From JBBIVP01 sp037439705 [NCBI: bacterium] (GTDB lineage Bacteria > JBBIVP01), in contig JBBIVP010000106.1 of NCBI GenBank assembly GCA_037439705.1, positions 1 through 7,677 of the forward strand: DNA of 7,677 nt, read 5' to 3'. The position numbers and the translations under genes were made by a program. Below, in pieces: positions 1 to 6,910 of this stretch; position 1 is the stretch's first letter, and every line of letters begins with the position of its first letter. Below the pieces are notes generated by a model that made no database searches, was not told where the DNA came from, and was given only the letters and a program-made list of their open reading frames with translations.

Positions 1-117
1 CTCCTAAAGTGTCTATACCTAACAGCCATGGAGCTAGAAAGGAAATGGCGATGTCCCGTTAAAGATTGGGCATCAGTTTATGCTCAACTATCTATTCTAT
101 TTGATGATAGGCTATGA
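1..117 (+). CDS. IS256-family (Mutator-type) transposase, C-terminal end only
   Basis: This is the 3' end of an open frame that enters from the left edge and stops with TGA at 115-117, leaving 38 codons. The peptide has the pattern usual at the C-terminus of IS256-family DDE transposases: a K-W-x-x-P-x-x-x-W core (residues 15-23 of the fragment), then a Q-L-x-I-x-F segment, and an acidic/Arg ending just before the stop. The family protein cuts and joins the ends of its own element. The catalytic residues lie upstream, outside the window, so it cannot be judged whether the gene is intact. The assignment is strengthened by a sequence resembling an IS256-type inverted repeat starting a few bases after the stop. 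Family recognition is from memory of the C-terminal motif; a chance resemblance is possible but unlikely with both signals together. Confidence 0.75.
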   Translation, partial: LLKCLYLTAMELERKWRCPVKDWASVYAQLSILFDDRL

Positions 118-120
118 TAG

Positions 121-148
121 AATTTACACAAAATTATTCACAAGTGCC
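121..148 (+). repeat. Putative right terminal inverted repeat of the IS256-family element
   Basis: An AT-rich segment starting four bases after the transposase stop resembles IS256-family terminal repeats (a TTTACACA core, an A/T stretch, then a G/C-containing outer end GTGCC). Only one end is in the window, so the inverted partner cannot be compared and the exact tip is uncertain by a few bases. Confidence 0.55.
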
Positions 149-206
149 TAAAAAATATACAAAAAAACCTCCTTTTAAGAACACTCTTTAAACCTGAATG
201 CTCGTT

Positions 207-243
207 TGTGTGAGTGTCCTTAAAGAACAAAGGACCTCATATA
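207..243. other. Imperfect 14-bp stem-loop in the intergenic region
   Basis: GTCCTT (216-221) pairs with AAGGAC (230-235) around an 8-base A-rich loop (222-229). After a single bulged T (215), the stem continues outward for eight more pairs, 207-214 with 236-243, two of them G-T. No run of T follows on either strand, so it does not look like a standard intrinsic terminator. The left arm could alternatively pair ACACTC (181-186) with GAGTGT (212-217), which would exclude the main hairpin. The function is unknown; it could be a structured RNA element, a processing or protein-binding site, or chance. Confidence 0.4.
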
Positions 244-313
244 CACTGGAAAGTTGAGAGGCATAACATGAGGAAGTGATGGAGAGTGTGTTCTAACCTG
301 AAAAGACTTTTCC

Positions 314-341
314 TTGAACCTTTTATAGGTTTTGATAAAAT
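314..341 (+). promoter_or_regulatory. Sigma-70-like promoter for the mannosidase operon, probably giving a leaderless mRNA
   Basis: A -35-like TTGAAC (314-319; TTGA matches consensus) is separated by 16 bases from a -10-like TAAAAT (336-341; five of six consensus bases). Transcription would be expected to begin about 7 bases later, at or next to the ATG at 349. No Shine-Dalgarno sequence precedes that ATG, which agrees with a leaderless message. Found by eye only; AT-rich DNA produces such matches by chance, but the placement relative to the start codon is specific. Confidence 0.45.
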
Positions 342-348
342 TTTCAAA

Positions 349-2955
349 ATGAAAAGGATAATAGAAATTTTTGGAGTTATTTTTGTCCTCATTCTTTCTT
401 GTGGGGAGGATGAAGAAAAAAAACTGAGAAGAGAGCTTGGTATCCCTGATAATGCAAAAAAGGTTTTAATAGTAGGGCAGAGCAGTCACATAGACCCTGA
501 CTGGATTCTCACACTTGACGAGTATTATGAAAATTTTGTGAGAAGGATAATCCTTTCCTCTCTTGAATTCATATCCCTTTCAAAAAACCATTATTACTCC
601 CTTGCTGAAACACTCCTTTTAAAAAAATTCTATGAAGAAAATCCGCATGGAAAAAGGGATGAACTTGTTTCAAGGATAAAAGAGGGTAGATTTTCTATTC
701 TCGGAGGAGGTTTTTCAACACCTGATACCCTTGTTCCTGATACAGAAGCAATAATTATGAACTATTTTTACGGAATAACATGGCTCAGGGAAAATATATG
801 GGAGGAGATTAAGCCGTTGACAATGTGGCTTCCGGATGATTTTGGGCATTCTCCACTTCTTCCCGAGTTAGTCCAGGCACTCGGTTTTAGATATACAGGA
901 TTCGCAAGAGTTGATGGACTCGGGACTACTCTGGAGGAATTTGGAGACGGAATTAAAAGACCCGAAGGCTCCACAGCAGAAATTCTTGAAAGGGAAAGGG
1001 CGGTTGATTTTATATGGAAGGGAATAAAGGGAGAAATTCTTGCACACTGGATGCCTTTTTCATTTTACTGTCAGGGAGATGATATAGACATAGGGGGTCA
1101 ATCCCTTCCCGGGGGCTTCCTCGGGGTCTATCTTGGCTTTGACAGGGAGTTCACCAATTCAAAAATAAAAGAATATATTGAAAAACTTGAGCCCATAAGT
1201 CCTACTCCTTACATGTTTCTCTCTATAGGATGCGATTATACCCTTCCAAAAAAGAACCTTTATTTATATGCGAAAAGATGGAATGAAGATATGTTTAAGA
1301 AAACAGGTGTATGGGTTGCAGTTGGAACATTTGAAAAATTTATGGAACTTCTTCAATTTCACAGAGATAAACTCAAGGTGTTTTCCTTTGATATAAATCC
1401 ATACTTCATGGGCTTTTATGCCTCAAGGGGGTATCTAAAGGAACTTCACAAAAAGGCAGTTAATTACGCAGTGACTCTTGAATCCTTAAAGGCTTTTCTC
1501 AAACTTCTTGGAGTGGAAGATGATGTTAAAACAGATTGGCTATGGGAAAAGATAGGATTTTCAACCCATCACGATTTTGTAACTGGAACATCGCCATTAA
1601 GGGTTGTAAAAGAAGAACAGATTCCAGTCCTTCAACAGACAATTGATGAAGCGAAAAAGATTTTGAACGAGTTTCTGGAAAAATTGACAGAAAGGGTGAA
1701 TACGAAAGATTTTTCGTTTCCGATTCTTTTTCTGAATCCCTACCCCCAGCCCATTTCCTACTACTTTGAGACAGAGGATGAAAAAGGGATTTTTAAAGAA
1801 AAAACCCTTTATTCTGCGGGAGAAAAAGGATTTATTTATGCTGAAAACGGAAGGATATATGGAGAGATTTTAGAACTCCCATCCCTTGGATACAAAACTT
1901 ATGACCTGAAAATTACTGAGACCACATATCCCTTTAAATTAGACGGTTCTATTCTTTCAACACCTTTCTACAGTGTGGAAATAACTGACGAAATTCCATT
2001 TATAAAATCAATTTCAAAAAATGAAGAGAAGATAATTGAGAGTGCCGGGGTCATAAAGGTTTATCATGATGATGGTGGATTGTGGAGAATGGGACACGAA
2101 ATGAAGGGGTGCGAATTTAAGGAAAAATTTTTTAATGATTCAATTTCAGGAACCCTTTTCCATTTCATAAATCCCCTTACCTCTGTAATTGAAAGTGACA
2201 TTTTTTATCCTGAAAATCAGTTTAAGGTTTCCTTCATATTTTTCAGGAGCCTACCCTATATAAAAGTTCTGGTGAGCGGAAAGGCAAATAAAAGGGAAAC
2301 AATAACACTTTCTCTTAAAATCCCATTCTGCGAAAATGGAGGCTGTCATTTCAAAACAAGCGTTCCTCCGGCATTTTTTGAAAGACCACAACAAAAAATT
2401 TTTAATCCCACATTCTGGTCAGCGAATGGAGGGGTTATTGTTGAGCAAAATGATAAAAAAATCCTTTTGATTTTTAATAGGGCAACAGGCATTAAGTGGG
2501 ACGGAAATGGTATAGTTGAAATAATTACCCACAGAAATGCTCCTTCTGAAAAGTGCGAATCACTCGGGCTTGTAAACGAGGAAACAGGAATTGACCCATA
2601 TTCTCACACCTTTGAGATTACAATACTTCCTGACAATTCTTTTAGCGACGATATGGCTTTATCTCGGGTCCTTTCCCATCACATTCCTCATATATTTGTG
2701 TTTCCATCTGTCAAAAATGGAGATTTGCCTTCTGAAGTTTCCCTCCTTTCCGTCGAAAATTGTGCACCTTCAATTTTCAAAATCTCTGAAAATGAAAAAT
2801 TTTTAATAAGGGCGATAGAATTTGAAAAAGAATGCAAAATCTCAAGAATGACCGAATCCCTTGAATTGGAAATGGAGAAAAATATAAATTCTCTTGAAGA
2901 GGAATGTAAGGAATGCATAAGTATGGTTAAAAACTTTTTATTGAAAAAGAGATGA
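349..2955 (+). CDS. Glycoside hydrolase family 38 alpha-mannosidase, predicted lipoprotein
   Basis: An 868-residue exo-acting alpha-mannosidase homologue; GH38 enzymes release mannose from alpha-mannosides by a retaining, Zn-dependent mechanism. Residues 1-18 form a lipoprotein signal peptide: basic start, hydrophobic core, lipobox ILSC with Cys18. The mature protein is therefore expected to be lipid-anchored outside the inner membrane. The catalytic landmarks are all present: His47 and Asp49 in an H-x-D-P-x-W motif (zinc ligands), Asp163 in W-L-P-D-D-F-G-H-S (nucleophile, zinc ligand), Asp296 in G-C-D-Y (likely acid/base), and His408/Asp409 in T-H-H-D-F-V-T-G-T. The second half has the beta-rich character of GH38 C-terminal domains, including an L-N-P-Y-P segment, and ends in a charged, probably helical tail. 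The frame is open back to GTG at 286, but the extra 21 residues would bury the signal peptide; ATG 349 also fits the promoter. It overlaps the next gene by four bases. Family assignment is firm; substrate linkage is unknown. Confidence 0.9.
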   Translation: MKRIIEIFGVIFVLILSCGEDEEKKLRRELGIPDNAKKVLIVGQSSHIDPDWILTLDEYYENFVRRIILSSLEFISLSKNHYYSLAETLLLKKFYEENPHGKRDELVSRIKEGRFSILGGGFSTPDTLVPDTEAIIMNYFYGITWLRENIWEEIKPLTMWLPDDFGHSPLLPELVQALGFRYTGFARVDGLGTTLEEFGDGIKRPEGSTAEILERERAVDFIWKGIKGEILAHWMPFSFYCQGDDIDIGGQSLPGGFLGVYLGFDREFTNSKIKEYIEKLEPISPTPYMFLSIGCDYTLPKKNLYLYAKRWNEDMFKKTGVWVAVGTFEKFMELLQFHRDKLKVFSFDINPYFMGFYASRGYLKELHKKAVNYAVTLESLKAFLKLLGVEDDVKTDWLWEKIGFSTHHDFVTGTSPLRVVKEEQIPVLQQTIDEAKKILNEFLEKLTERVNTKDFSFPILFLNPYPQPISYYFETEDEKGIFKEKTLYSAGEKGFIYAENGRIYGEILELPSLGYKTYDLKITETTYPFKLDGSILSTPFYSVEITDEIPFIKSISKNEEKIIESAGVIKVYHDDGGLWRMGHEMKGCEFKEKFFNDSISGTLFHFINPLTSVIESDIFYPENQFKVSFIFFRSLPYIKVLVSGKANKRETITLSLKIPFCENGGCHFKTSVPPAFFERPQQKIFNPTFWSANGGVIVEQNDKKILLIFNRATGIKWDGNGIVEIITHRNAPSEKCESLGLVNEETGIDPYSHTFEITILPDNSFSDDMALSRVLSHHIPHIFVFPSVKNGDLPSEVSLLSVENCAPSIFKISENEKFLIRAIEFEKECKISRMTESLELEMEKNINSLEEECKECISMVKNFLLKKR

Positions 2956-5210
2956 AGGAAAAGAATTTTGTTTTAAAAGCCATAGTTGAAGGAATAATAA
3001 TTCTCTGTCTTATTCTCATTGCCATTTCAAAGAGGTATTTTGAGTTTATATGGTTCAAATTTTTTGTGGTTTACCTTGTATGTGCTATGGGGTGCTTAAT
3101 CGGGATTTACCTGATAGTTTTTAAGAAATGGGATTTCACATTTCGCTACAGAATACTTTTGCCATTCAGTTTTCTTATATTCTTTGCACTTCTGTCTTTT
3201 ATATGGGCATACAACTGGTATAAAGGCTTCAGGCTCGTTATGACATTCAGTGCTGGTGTGGTTCCATTTCTTTTTGTCCTTTTATTCTATCAGCCCGAAA
3301 ATTCGTTTTTGAGAAGAATTCTTTTTGCAATAGCGATTACTTCCACTTTTACCGGATTTTATGGAATAGTTCAGTACCACCATCTGTGTGAGACTTTGAA
3401 TAAAATATCTTTTGATGTCATAGGAATTATCCCTATAAAAAACCCATCTGCTATACCAATGTGTGTTCTTCCGTTAGACCAGTATGGTCAACCGAGCCCA
3501 ATATCCACATTCGGACTTTCCAACTTCGCTGCGGAATATACAATAATGGCTCTTCCAGCAGGATTTGTTCTTTTAATCACAGAAAAAAGCTGGAAAAGAA
3601 TTCTGGCGGGTATTTTCTTCTTAACTCCCCTTTATTATTTACTCATATCAAAAAATAGAGGCGGTTATATGGGATTTCTTTTTTCTTTTGCTTTTGGCAT
3701 AGGGTATATGGTTTTTAAATTTCTTAAAGAAAGAAAGGTTTCTATCATTTGGGTAGCAAAGTACGGCATTCCCTCTTTTATCGCTTTTGCTCTTTTTTTG
3801 GCTTTTCATCCATCTGGGAAATCTGCTGTGAGCAAGTTTCTCACATCCTTTGATTTAAACCATCCAACTGTTCAAACGAGATTGCATGCATGGAAGAGCG
3901 CTTTTGATATGATAAAAGACCATCCTGTTCTTGGCGTTGGAATTGCGAACTATGAAATATATTCCTGGAAATATCAAACCGAAAAACTTGAGAGGATGAC
4001 CCTTGCTACAAACACAAGGGTTGACAAAACTCACAACGAGTATCTTCAGGTTCTTTCTGAACTCGGTATCATAGGATTCCTGCTTTTTATGTGGCTTCTC
4101 TTTGAAATAGGAAGAGCGATATTCAATAGTATTTCAAAAAGAGAAAACATTTTTTATCCCCTTGCTTTTGGAATGGGAATTGTTGCAATACTTGTAGATT
4201 CATTTTTTGCATTTCCGCTTCAATTTCCTGCTACAGTAGTTCATTTTTGGATATACGCTGGAATAATTGTAAAAATAGATTCCACAAAAGATACCCTTAA
4301 AATTGCAGAACCCCTTTATTCATTTTTTGAAAGGATAAAGAAACCCATTGCATTAAGCCTTCTTTCCCTTTTCTTCGTTTGCGTGGTAATTTTTTCCTAT
4401 CTCTCTTTCAATATGGTAGATGCTGAATGGCATTACAGAGCAGGGCAGTTTTTAAAACTTATTCCAAAGATGCGCGCATCTCTTAAGGAATACAATCTTG
4501 CTCAAAAAGCAGAACCCTTCAACGAAAGAACCTATTATGACAGGGCTTTTGTGAAGTGGAAGCTGGGAGATAGAGATGGAGCTATCAAGGATCTCAAAAA
4601 GTGCCTTGATTATGTTCCATACTTCGGAAAGGCGAGGAAGGAATATGCGACGATGCTTTTTGAGGTTGGCAGACAGGAAGATGCCTTACAGGAATTTTTT
4701 AAATCAGCAGAAAATCACTATGTGGCAAGACATCTTATATATTCTTATATCGGAATCATCTATATGAATTTAGGGAATCTGAAAAATGCCCTTGATTATG
4801 CAAGGGAGGCTGAAAAATACCTTCCAGAAAATCCCTCCTTGGAGGACGCACAGGCTTTATTTAACATGGGCACTATATATCTGAGCGCGGGAATGCTGGA
4901 TGAGGGGAAACGATATCTTGAAAAGACAATAGAACTAAACCCAAATGAAACAGGCGCACTTGTAAATCTCGGGGCATATTACCTGAAAAACGGAGATTTT
5001 AAAAATGCGGTTAATTATCTTGAAAAAGCAAAAGAAAAGGGAAATAATTCACCTCATCTGTGGTACAATTTAGGAGTAGCATATTTTAAGAGCGGAAAAA
5101 AAGAATCAGCAAGAGAATTTTTAATGAGAGCGCTATCAATGAGACCAGAATTTATGGAAAAAATAGACCAGGACCCTGAACTGCAAAAACTTATTGAAAA
5201 GGAAAAATGA
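2952..5210 (+). CDS. O-antigen polymerase/ligase-like (Wzy/WaaL superfamily) membrane protein with C-terminal TPR array
   Basis: A 752-residue inner-membrane protein. The N-terminal ~486 residues hold about 12-13 hydrophobic segments (roughly 8-25, 35-56, 67-86, 95-113, 121-140, 192-210, 215-233, 239-257, 266-285, 370-390, 400-420, 424-440, 466-486). Family signs are the S-T-F-G-L-S-N-F-A-A-E-Y segment (185-196), the K-N-R-G-G-Y motif (Arg236), a long loop (~286-369) with R-L-H-A-W-K (310-315) and H-P-V-L-G-V-G (324-330), and T-H-N-E-Y-L-Q-V-L-S-E-L-G-I-I-G (360-375). Such proteins polymerise lipid-linked oligosaccharides, ligate them to lipid A core, or transfer them to proteins. Residues ~490-745 form about seven TPR-like helical pairs, probably periplasmic and probably binding a partner protein or substrate. 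Its ATG overlaps the mannosidase stop (ATGA), and its own stop overlaps the next start the same way, implying translational coupling. Superfamily membership is strong; polymerase, lipid A ligase and protein O-glycosyltransferase cannot be separated from sequence alone. Confidence 0.85.
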   Translation: MKEKNFVLKAIVEGIIILCLILIAISKRYFEFIWFKFFVVYLVCAMGCLIGIYLIVFKKWDFTFRYRILLPFSFLIFFALLSFIWAYNWYKGFRLVMTFSAGVVPFLFVLLFYQPENSFLRRILFAIAITSTFTGFYGIVQYHHLCETLNKISFDVIGIIPIKNPSAIPMCVLPLDQYGQPSPISTFGLSNFAAEYTIMALPAGFVLLITEKSWKRILAGIFFLTPLYYLLISKNRGGYMGFLFSFAFGIGYMVFKFLKERKVSIIWVAKYGIPSFIAFALFLAFHPSGKSAVSKFLTSFDLNHPTVQTRLHAWKSAFDMIKDHPVLGVGIANYEIYSWKYQTEKLERMTLATNTRVDKTHNEYLQVLSELGIIGFLLFMWLLFEIGRAIFNSISKRENIFYPLAFGMGIVAILVDSFFAFPLQFPATVVHFWIYAGIIVKIDSTKDTLKIAEPLYSFFERIKKPIALSLLSLFFVCVVIFSYLSFNMVDAEWHYRAGQFLKLIPKMRASLKEYNLAQKAEPFNERTYYDRAFVKWKLGDRDGAIKDLKKCLDYVPYFGKARKEYATMLFEVGRQEDALQEFFKSAENHYVARHLIYSYIGIIYMNLGNLKNALDYAREAEKYLPENPSLEDAQALFNMGTIYLSAGMLDEGKRYLEKTIELNPNETGALVNLGAYYLKNGDFKNAVNYLEKAKEKGNNSPHLWYNLGVAYFKSGKKESAREFLMRALSMRPEFMEKIDQDPELQKLIEKEK

Positions 5211-6799
5211 GGTTTTTGATAGTGTTAATTTTTATATCTTTTCTCTCCTGTGCAAAAAAAGAAATTTTGAAAGAGAATTTAAACACGGAAATGGAACAGG
5301 AAACTTCCATTGAGAAAAAAGAGGAATTTCAATTTGAGTCTGAACCTTCAGAAACTCCGATCGAAGAAGTAAATGGAGAGAAATGGGAGATTCAAATTGC
5401 GGATATAATAGATTTGATTGAAGAAGAAGAAAGTGCTGAAAAAATTGACAAAATTATTTCCCTTCATCCTGAATATGATATCCCGATGATAGTTAATGAA
5501 AAGGTGAAGTATTTTATAAAGTACTTTAAAACAGACCAGAGGGAGAGGTTCAAACGATGGCTGGAACGCTCATCAAGATATGTGGATATTATGAAAAAAA
5601 TCCTGAAAGAACATAATCTTCCCCAGGACCTAGTATATCTGGCTTTAATAGAAAGTGGCTTTAATACCCATGCTTATTCAAGAGCTCGTGCTACGGGACC
5701 ATGGCAGTTCATAAAATCAACAGGTAAAAAATATGGTTTGATGGTTGATGCATGGGTGGATGAAAGAAGGGACCCTATAAAATCTACAATTGCTGCTGCA
5801 AAGTATCTTAAAGACCTTTACGATATATTTGGTTCATGGTATCTTGCAGCAGCGGGATATAATGCAGGTGAAAAGAAGATTATTAGAGCGATGAGGAGGG
5901 GAAAAACAAAGGAATTTTGGGAACTCGCGCAGATGAGGTTTCTTAAGAAAGAAACGAAGGATTATGTCCCCAAACTCATAGCAGGAGCAATTATAGCGAA
6001 GAATCCAGAGATATTTGGTTTCAAAGATTTGAATTACGAGGATCCATTCACCTATGAGGTTATAACTTTAAATTTTCCTATAGACCTTTCTCATATACAA
6101 AAGGAATGCGGAATATCTGTGGACGAAATCAAGTTTTACAATCCCGAAATCAGAAAGTGGTTCACACCTCCTGACAGAAGGTCATACGAGTTAAGGGTTC
6201 CAACAGGAAGCGCTCAATCGTGTTATGAAAAATTGAAGTTAATTCCTCCTGAAGAAAGGCTGAGATTTAAAAAGCACATTGTTCAAAGAGGAGAGACAAT
6301 ATCTCTCCTTGCTTATATGTTCAATGTTAAGCCAGAAGAGATAAAGCGATTAAACAGAAATTCAAAATTTATATCTGTTGGAATGGAGATACTTATACCT
6401 GTTCATGAATGGGAAAAACCGAGGAAGGTGGTTTTTTCAAAGAGAGTTAAAAAAAGGTATAAAGAAGTAGAGGTTGAAGGGGCTGAGCGGATTATTTACA
6501 CCGTTCAGAAGGGTGATTCTTTATGGAGCATTGCGAGAAAGTTTGGTGTAAGCCTTTCTGCTATTAAAAGGTGGAATAACATAGATGATAAAATATTTCC
6601 GGGGGACATAATCCTCATACTACTTCCCAAAAAATCTACAGGAAATTTTAGAACTTATACTGTTAAAAATGGTGATACGCTTATAAAAATATCAAAAAAA
6701 TTTAATATTTCAGTTGAAGAATTGAAGAGGATAAACAACCTTAAAACCCATAAAATTTATCCTGGCTTAAAATTAAAAATTCCTGAAAACAAAACATAG
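5207..6799 (+). CDS. mltD: MltD-like membrane-bound lytic murein transglycosylase with three LysM domains, predicted lipoprotein
   Basis: A 530-residue enzyme of the SLT (goose-lysozyme-like) transglycosylase group, which cleaves MurNAc-GlcNAc bonds in peptidoglycan forming 1,6-anhydro-MurNAc ends. A short signal peptide ends in lipobox FLSC with Cys15. A Glu-rich, low-complexity linker follows (~16-65). The catalytic domain (~120-290) shows Glu149 in A-L-I-E-S-G-F-N, then R-A-T-G-P-W-Q-F-I, R-R-D-P-I-K-S-T and G-Y-N-A-G-E (Tyr218), and ends with the Y-V-P-K-L-I-A-G-A-I-I-A block usual for MltD. Three LysM peptidoglycan-binding modules occupy about 355-402, 429-473 and 483-527; a basic linker separates the first two. 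The start ATG overlaps the previous stop, with AAGGA close upstream (about 3 bases). Domain order and length match MltD; the symbol is by family resemblance, not proven orthology. Confidence 0.92.
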   Translation: MRFLIVLIFISFLSCAKKEILKENLNTEMEQETSIEKKEEFQFESEPSETPIEEVNGEKWEIQIADIIDLIEEEESAEKIDKIISLHPEYDIPMIVNEKVKYFIKYFKTDQRERFKRWLERSSRYVDIMKKILKEHNLPQDLVYLALIESGFNTHAYSRARATGPWQFIKSTGKKYGLMVDAWVDERRDPIKSTIAAAKYLKDLYDIFGSWYLAAAGYNAGEKKIIRAMRRGKTKEFWELAQMRFLKKETKDYVPKLIAGAIIAKNPEIFGFKDLNYEDPFTYEVITLNFPIDLSHIQKECGISVDEIKFYNPEIRKWFTPPDRRSYELRVPTGSAQSCYEKLKLIPPEERLRFKKHIVQRGETISLLAYMFNVKPEEIKRLNRNSKFISVGMEILIPVHEWEKPRKVVFSKRVKKRYKEVEVEGAERIIYTVQKGDSLWSIARKFGVSLSAIKRWNNIDDKIFPGDIILILLPKKSTGNFRTYTVKNGDTLIKISKKFNISVEELKRINNLKTHKIYPGLKLKIPENKT

Positions 6800-6805
6800 A
6801 AATGG

Positions 6806-6830
6806 TGAGAGGGTTTAAAGAGCCTTCTCA
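6806..6830 (+). terminator. Hairpin after the operon, possible terminator
   Basis: Seven bases after the transglycosylase stop, TGAGAGGGTT (6806-6815) pairs with AGCCTTCTCA (6821-6830) around a 5-base loop. This gives ten pairs, two of them G-T. The following bases (AATTATCT) are AT-rich but lack a real T-run, so termination strength is uncertain; it could instead be a weak terminator or an mRNA 3'-end stabiliser. Confidence 0.45.
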
Positions 6831-6875
6831 ATTATCTCATAAAATGTCGCAAATGTCCTTAAGTTGTACATTTTG

Positions 6876-6904
6876 TTGAAATAAAAAAGGAATCGGGTAA
6901 TAAT
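6876..6904 (+). promoter_or_regulatory. Sigma-70-like promoter for gcvPB, probably giving a leaderless mRNA
   Basis: TTGAAA (6876-6881; five of six consensus bases) is spaced 17 bases from AATAAT (6899-6904; five of six, first base off). The expected transcription start falls on or next to the ATG at 6911, six bases after the -10. No Shine-Dalgarno sequence lies at normal spacing; the nearest AAGGA (6887-6891) is 19 bases away. The layout copies that seen in front of the mannosidase gene. Confidence 0.45.
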
Positions 6905-6910
6905 TTTTTT

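Larger units (their letters stand above)
1..148 (+). mobile_element. Right end of an IS256-family insertion sequence
   Basis: The element enters from the left edge, contains the transposase C-terminus, and probably ends near position 148. Its terminal part includes TTTACACAAAATTATTCACA, which resembles the TTTACACAATTAT core of IS256-type inverted repeats. The outer boundary is approximate because the left inverted repeat and the target duplication (usually 8-9 bp in this family) are not in view. The promoter and coding region of the following mannosidase lie outside the element and look intact, so the insertion landed upstream of the operon rather than inside it. Confidence 0.65.

Noticed and set aside
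50-74. Hairpin GATG(T)CCC / GGGCATC near the left edge
   Set aside because: It lies inside the transposase coding end, has no T-run after it, and is short enough to be chance.
88-123. Repeated CTAT/GATAG motifs that could form small stems
   Set aside because: Low-complexity AT-rich pairing around the transposase stop; not a regular repeat array and not CRISPR-like.
261-297. Very short frames starting at ATG 268 and ATG 279 as possible leader peptides
   Set aside because: They stop after three and five codons and lie upstream of the proposed promoter, so there is no support for expression.
286-348. GTG start at 286 giving a mannosidase 21 residues longer
   Set aside because: The extra residues would place the hydrophobic signal segment and lipobox inside the protein, and the best promoter overlaps this stretch. 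AGGAAG at 271-276 could serve as a ribosome-binding site, so it is not fully excluded.
768-974. Minus-strand open frame within the mannosidase gene
   Set aside because: It is antisense to the GH38 nucleophile region, with no signal of its own.
2591-2918. Two overlapping short frames (+ and -) in the 3' part of the mannosidase gene
   Set aside because: Both sit inside well-supported GH38 coding sequence in other frames and resemble no known protein.
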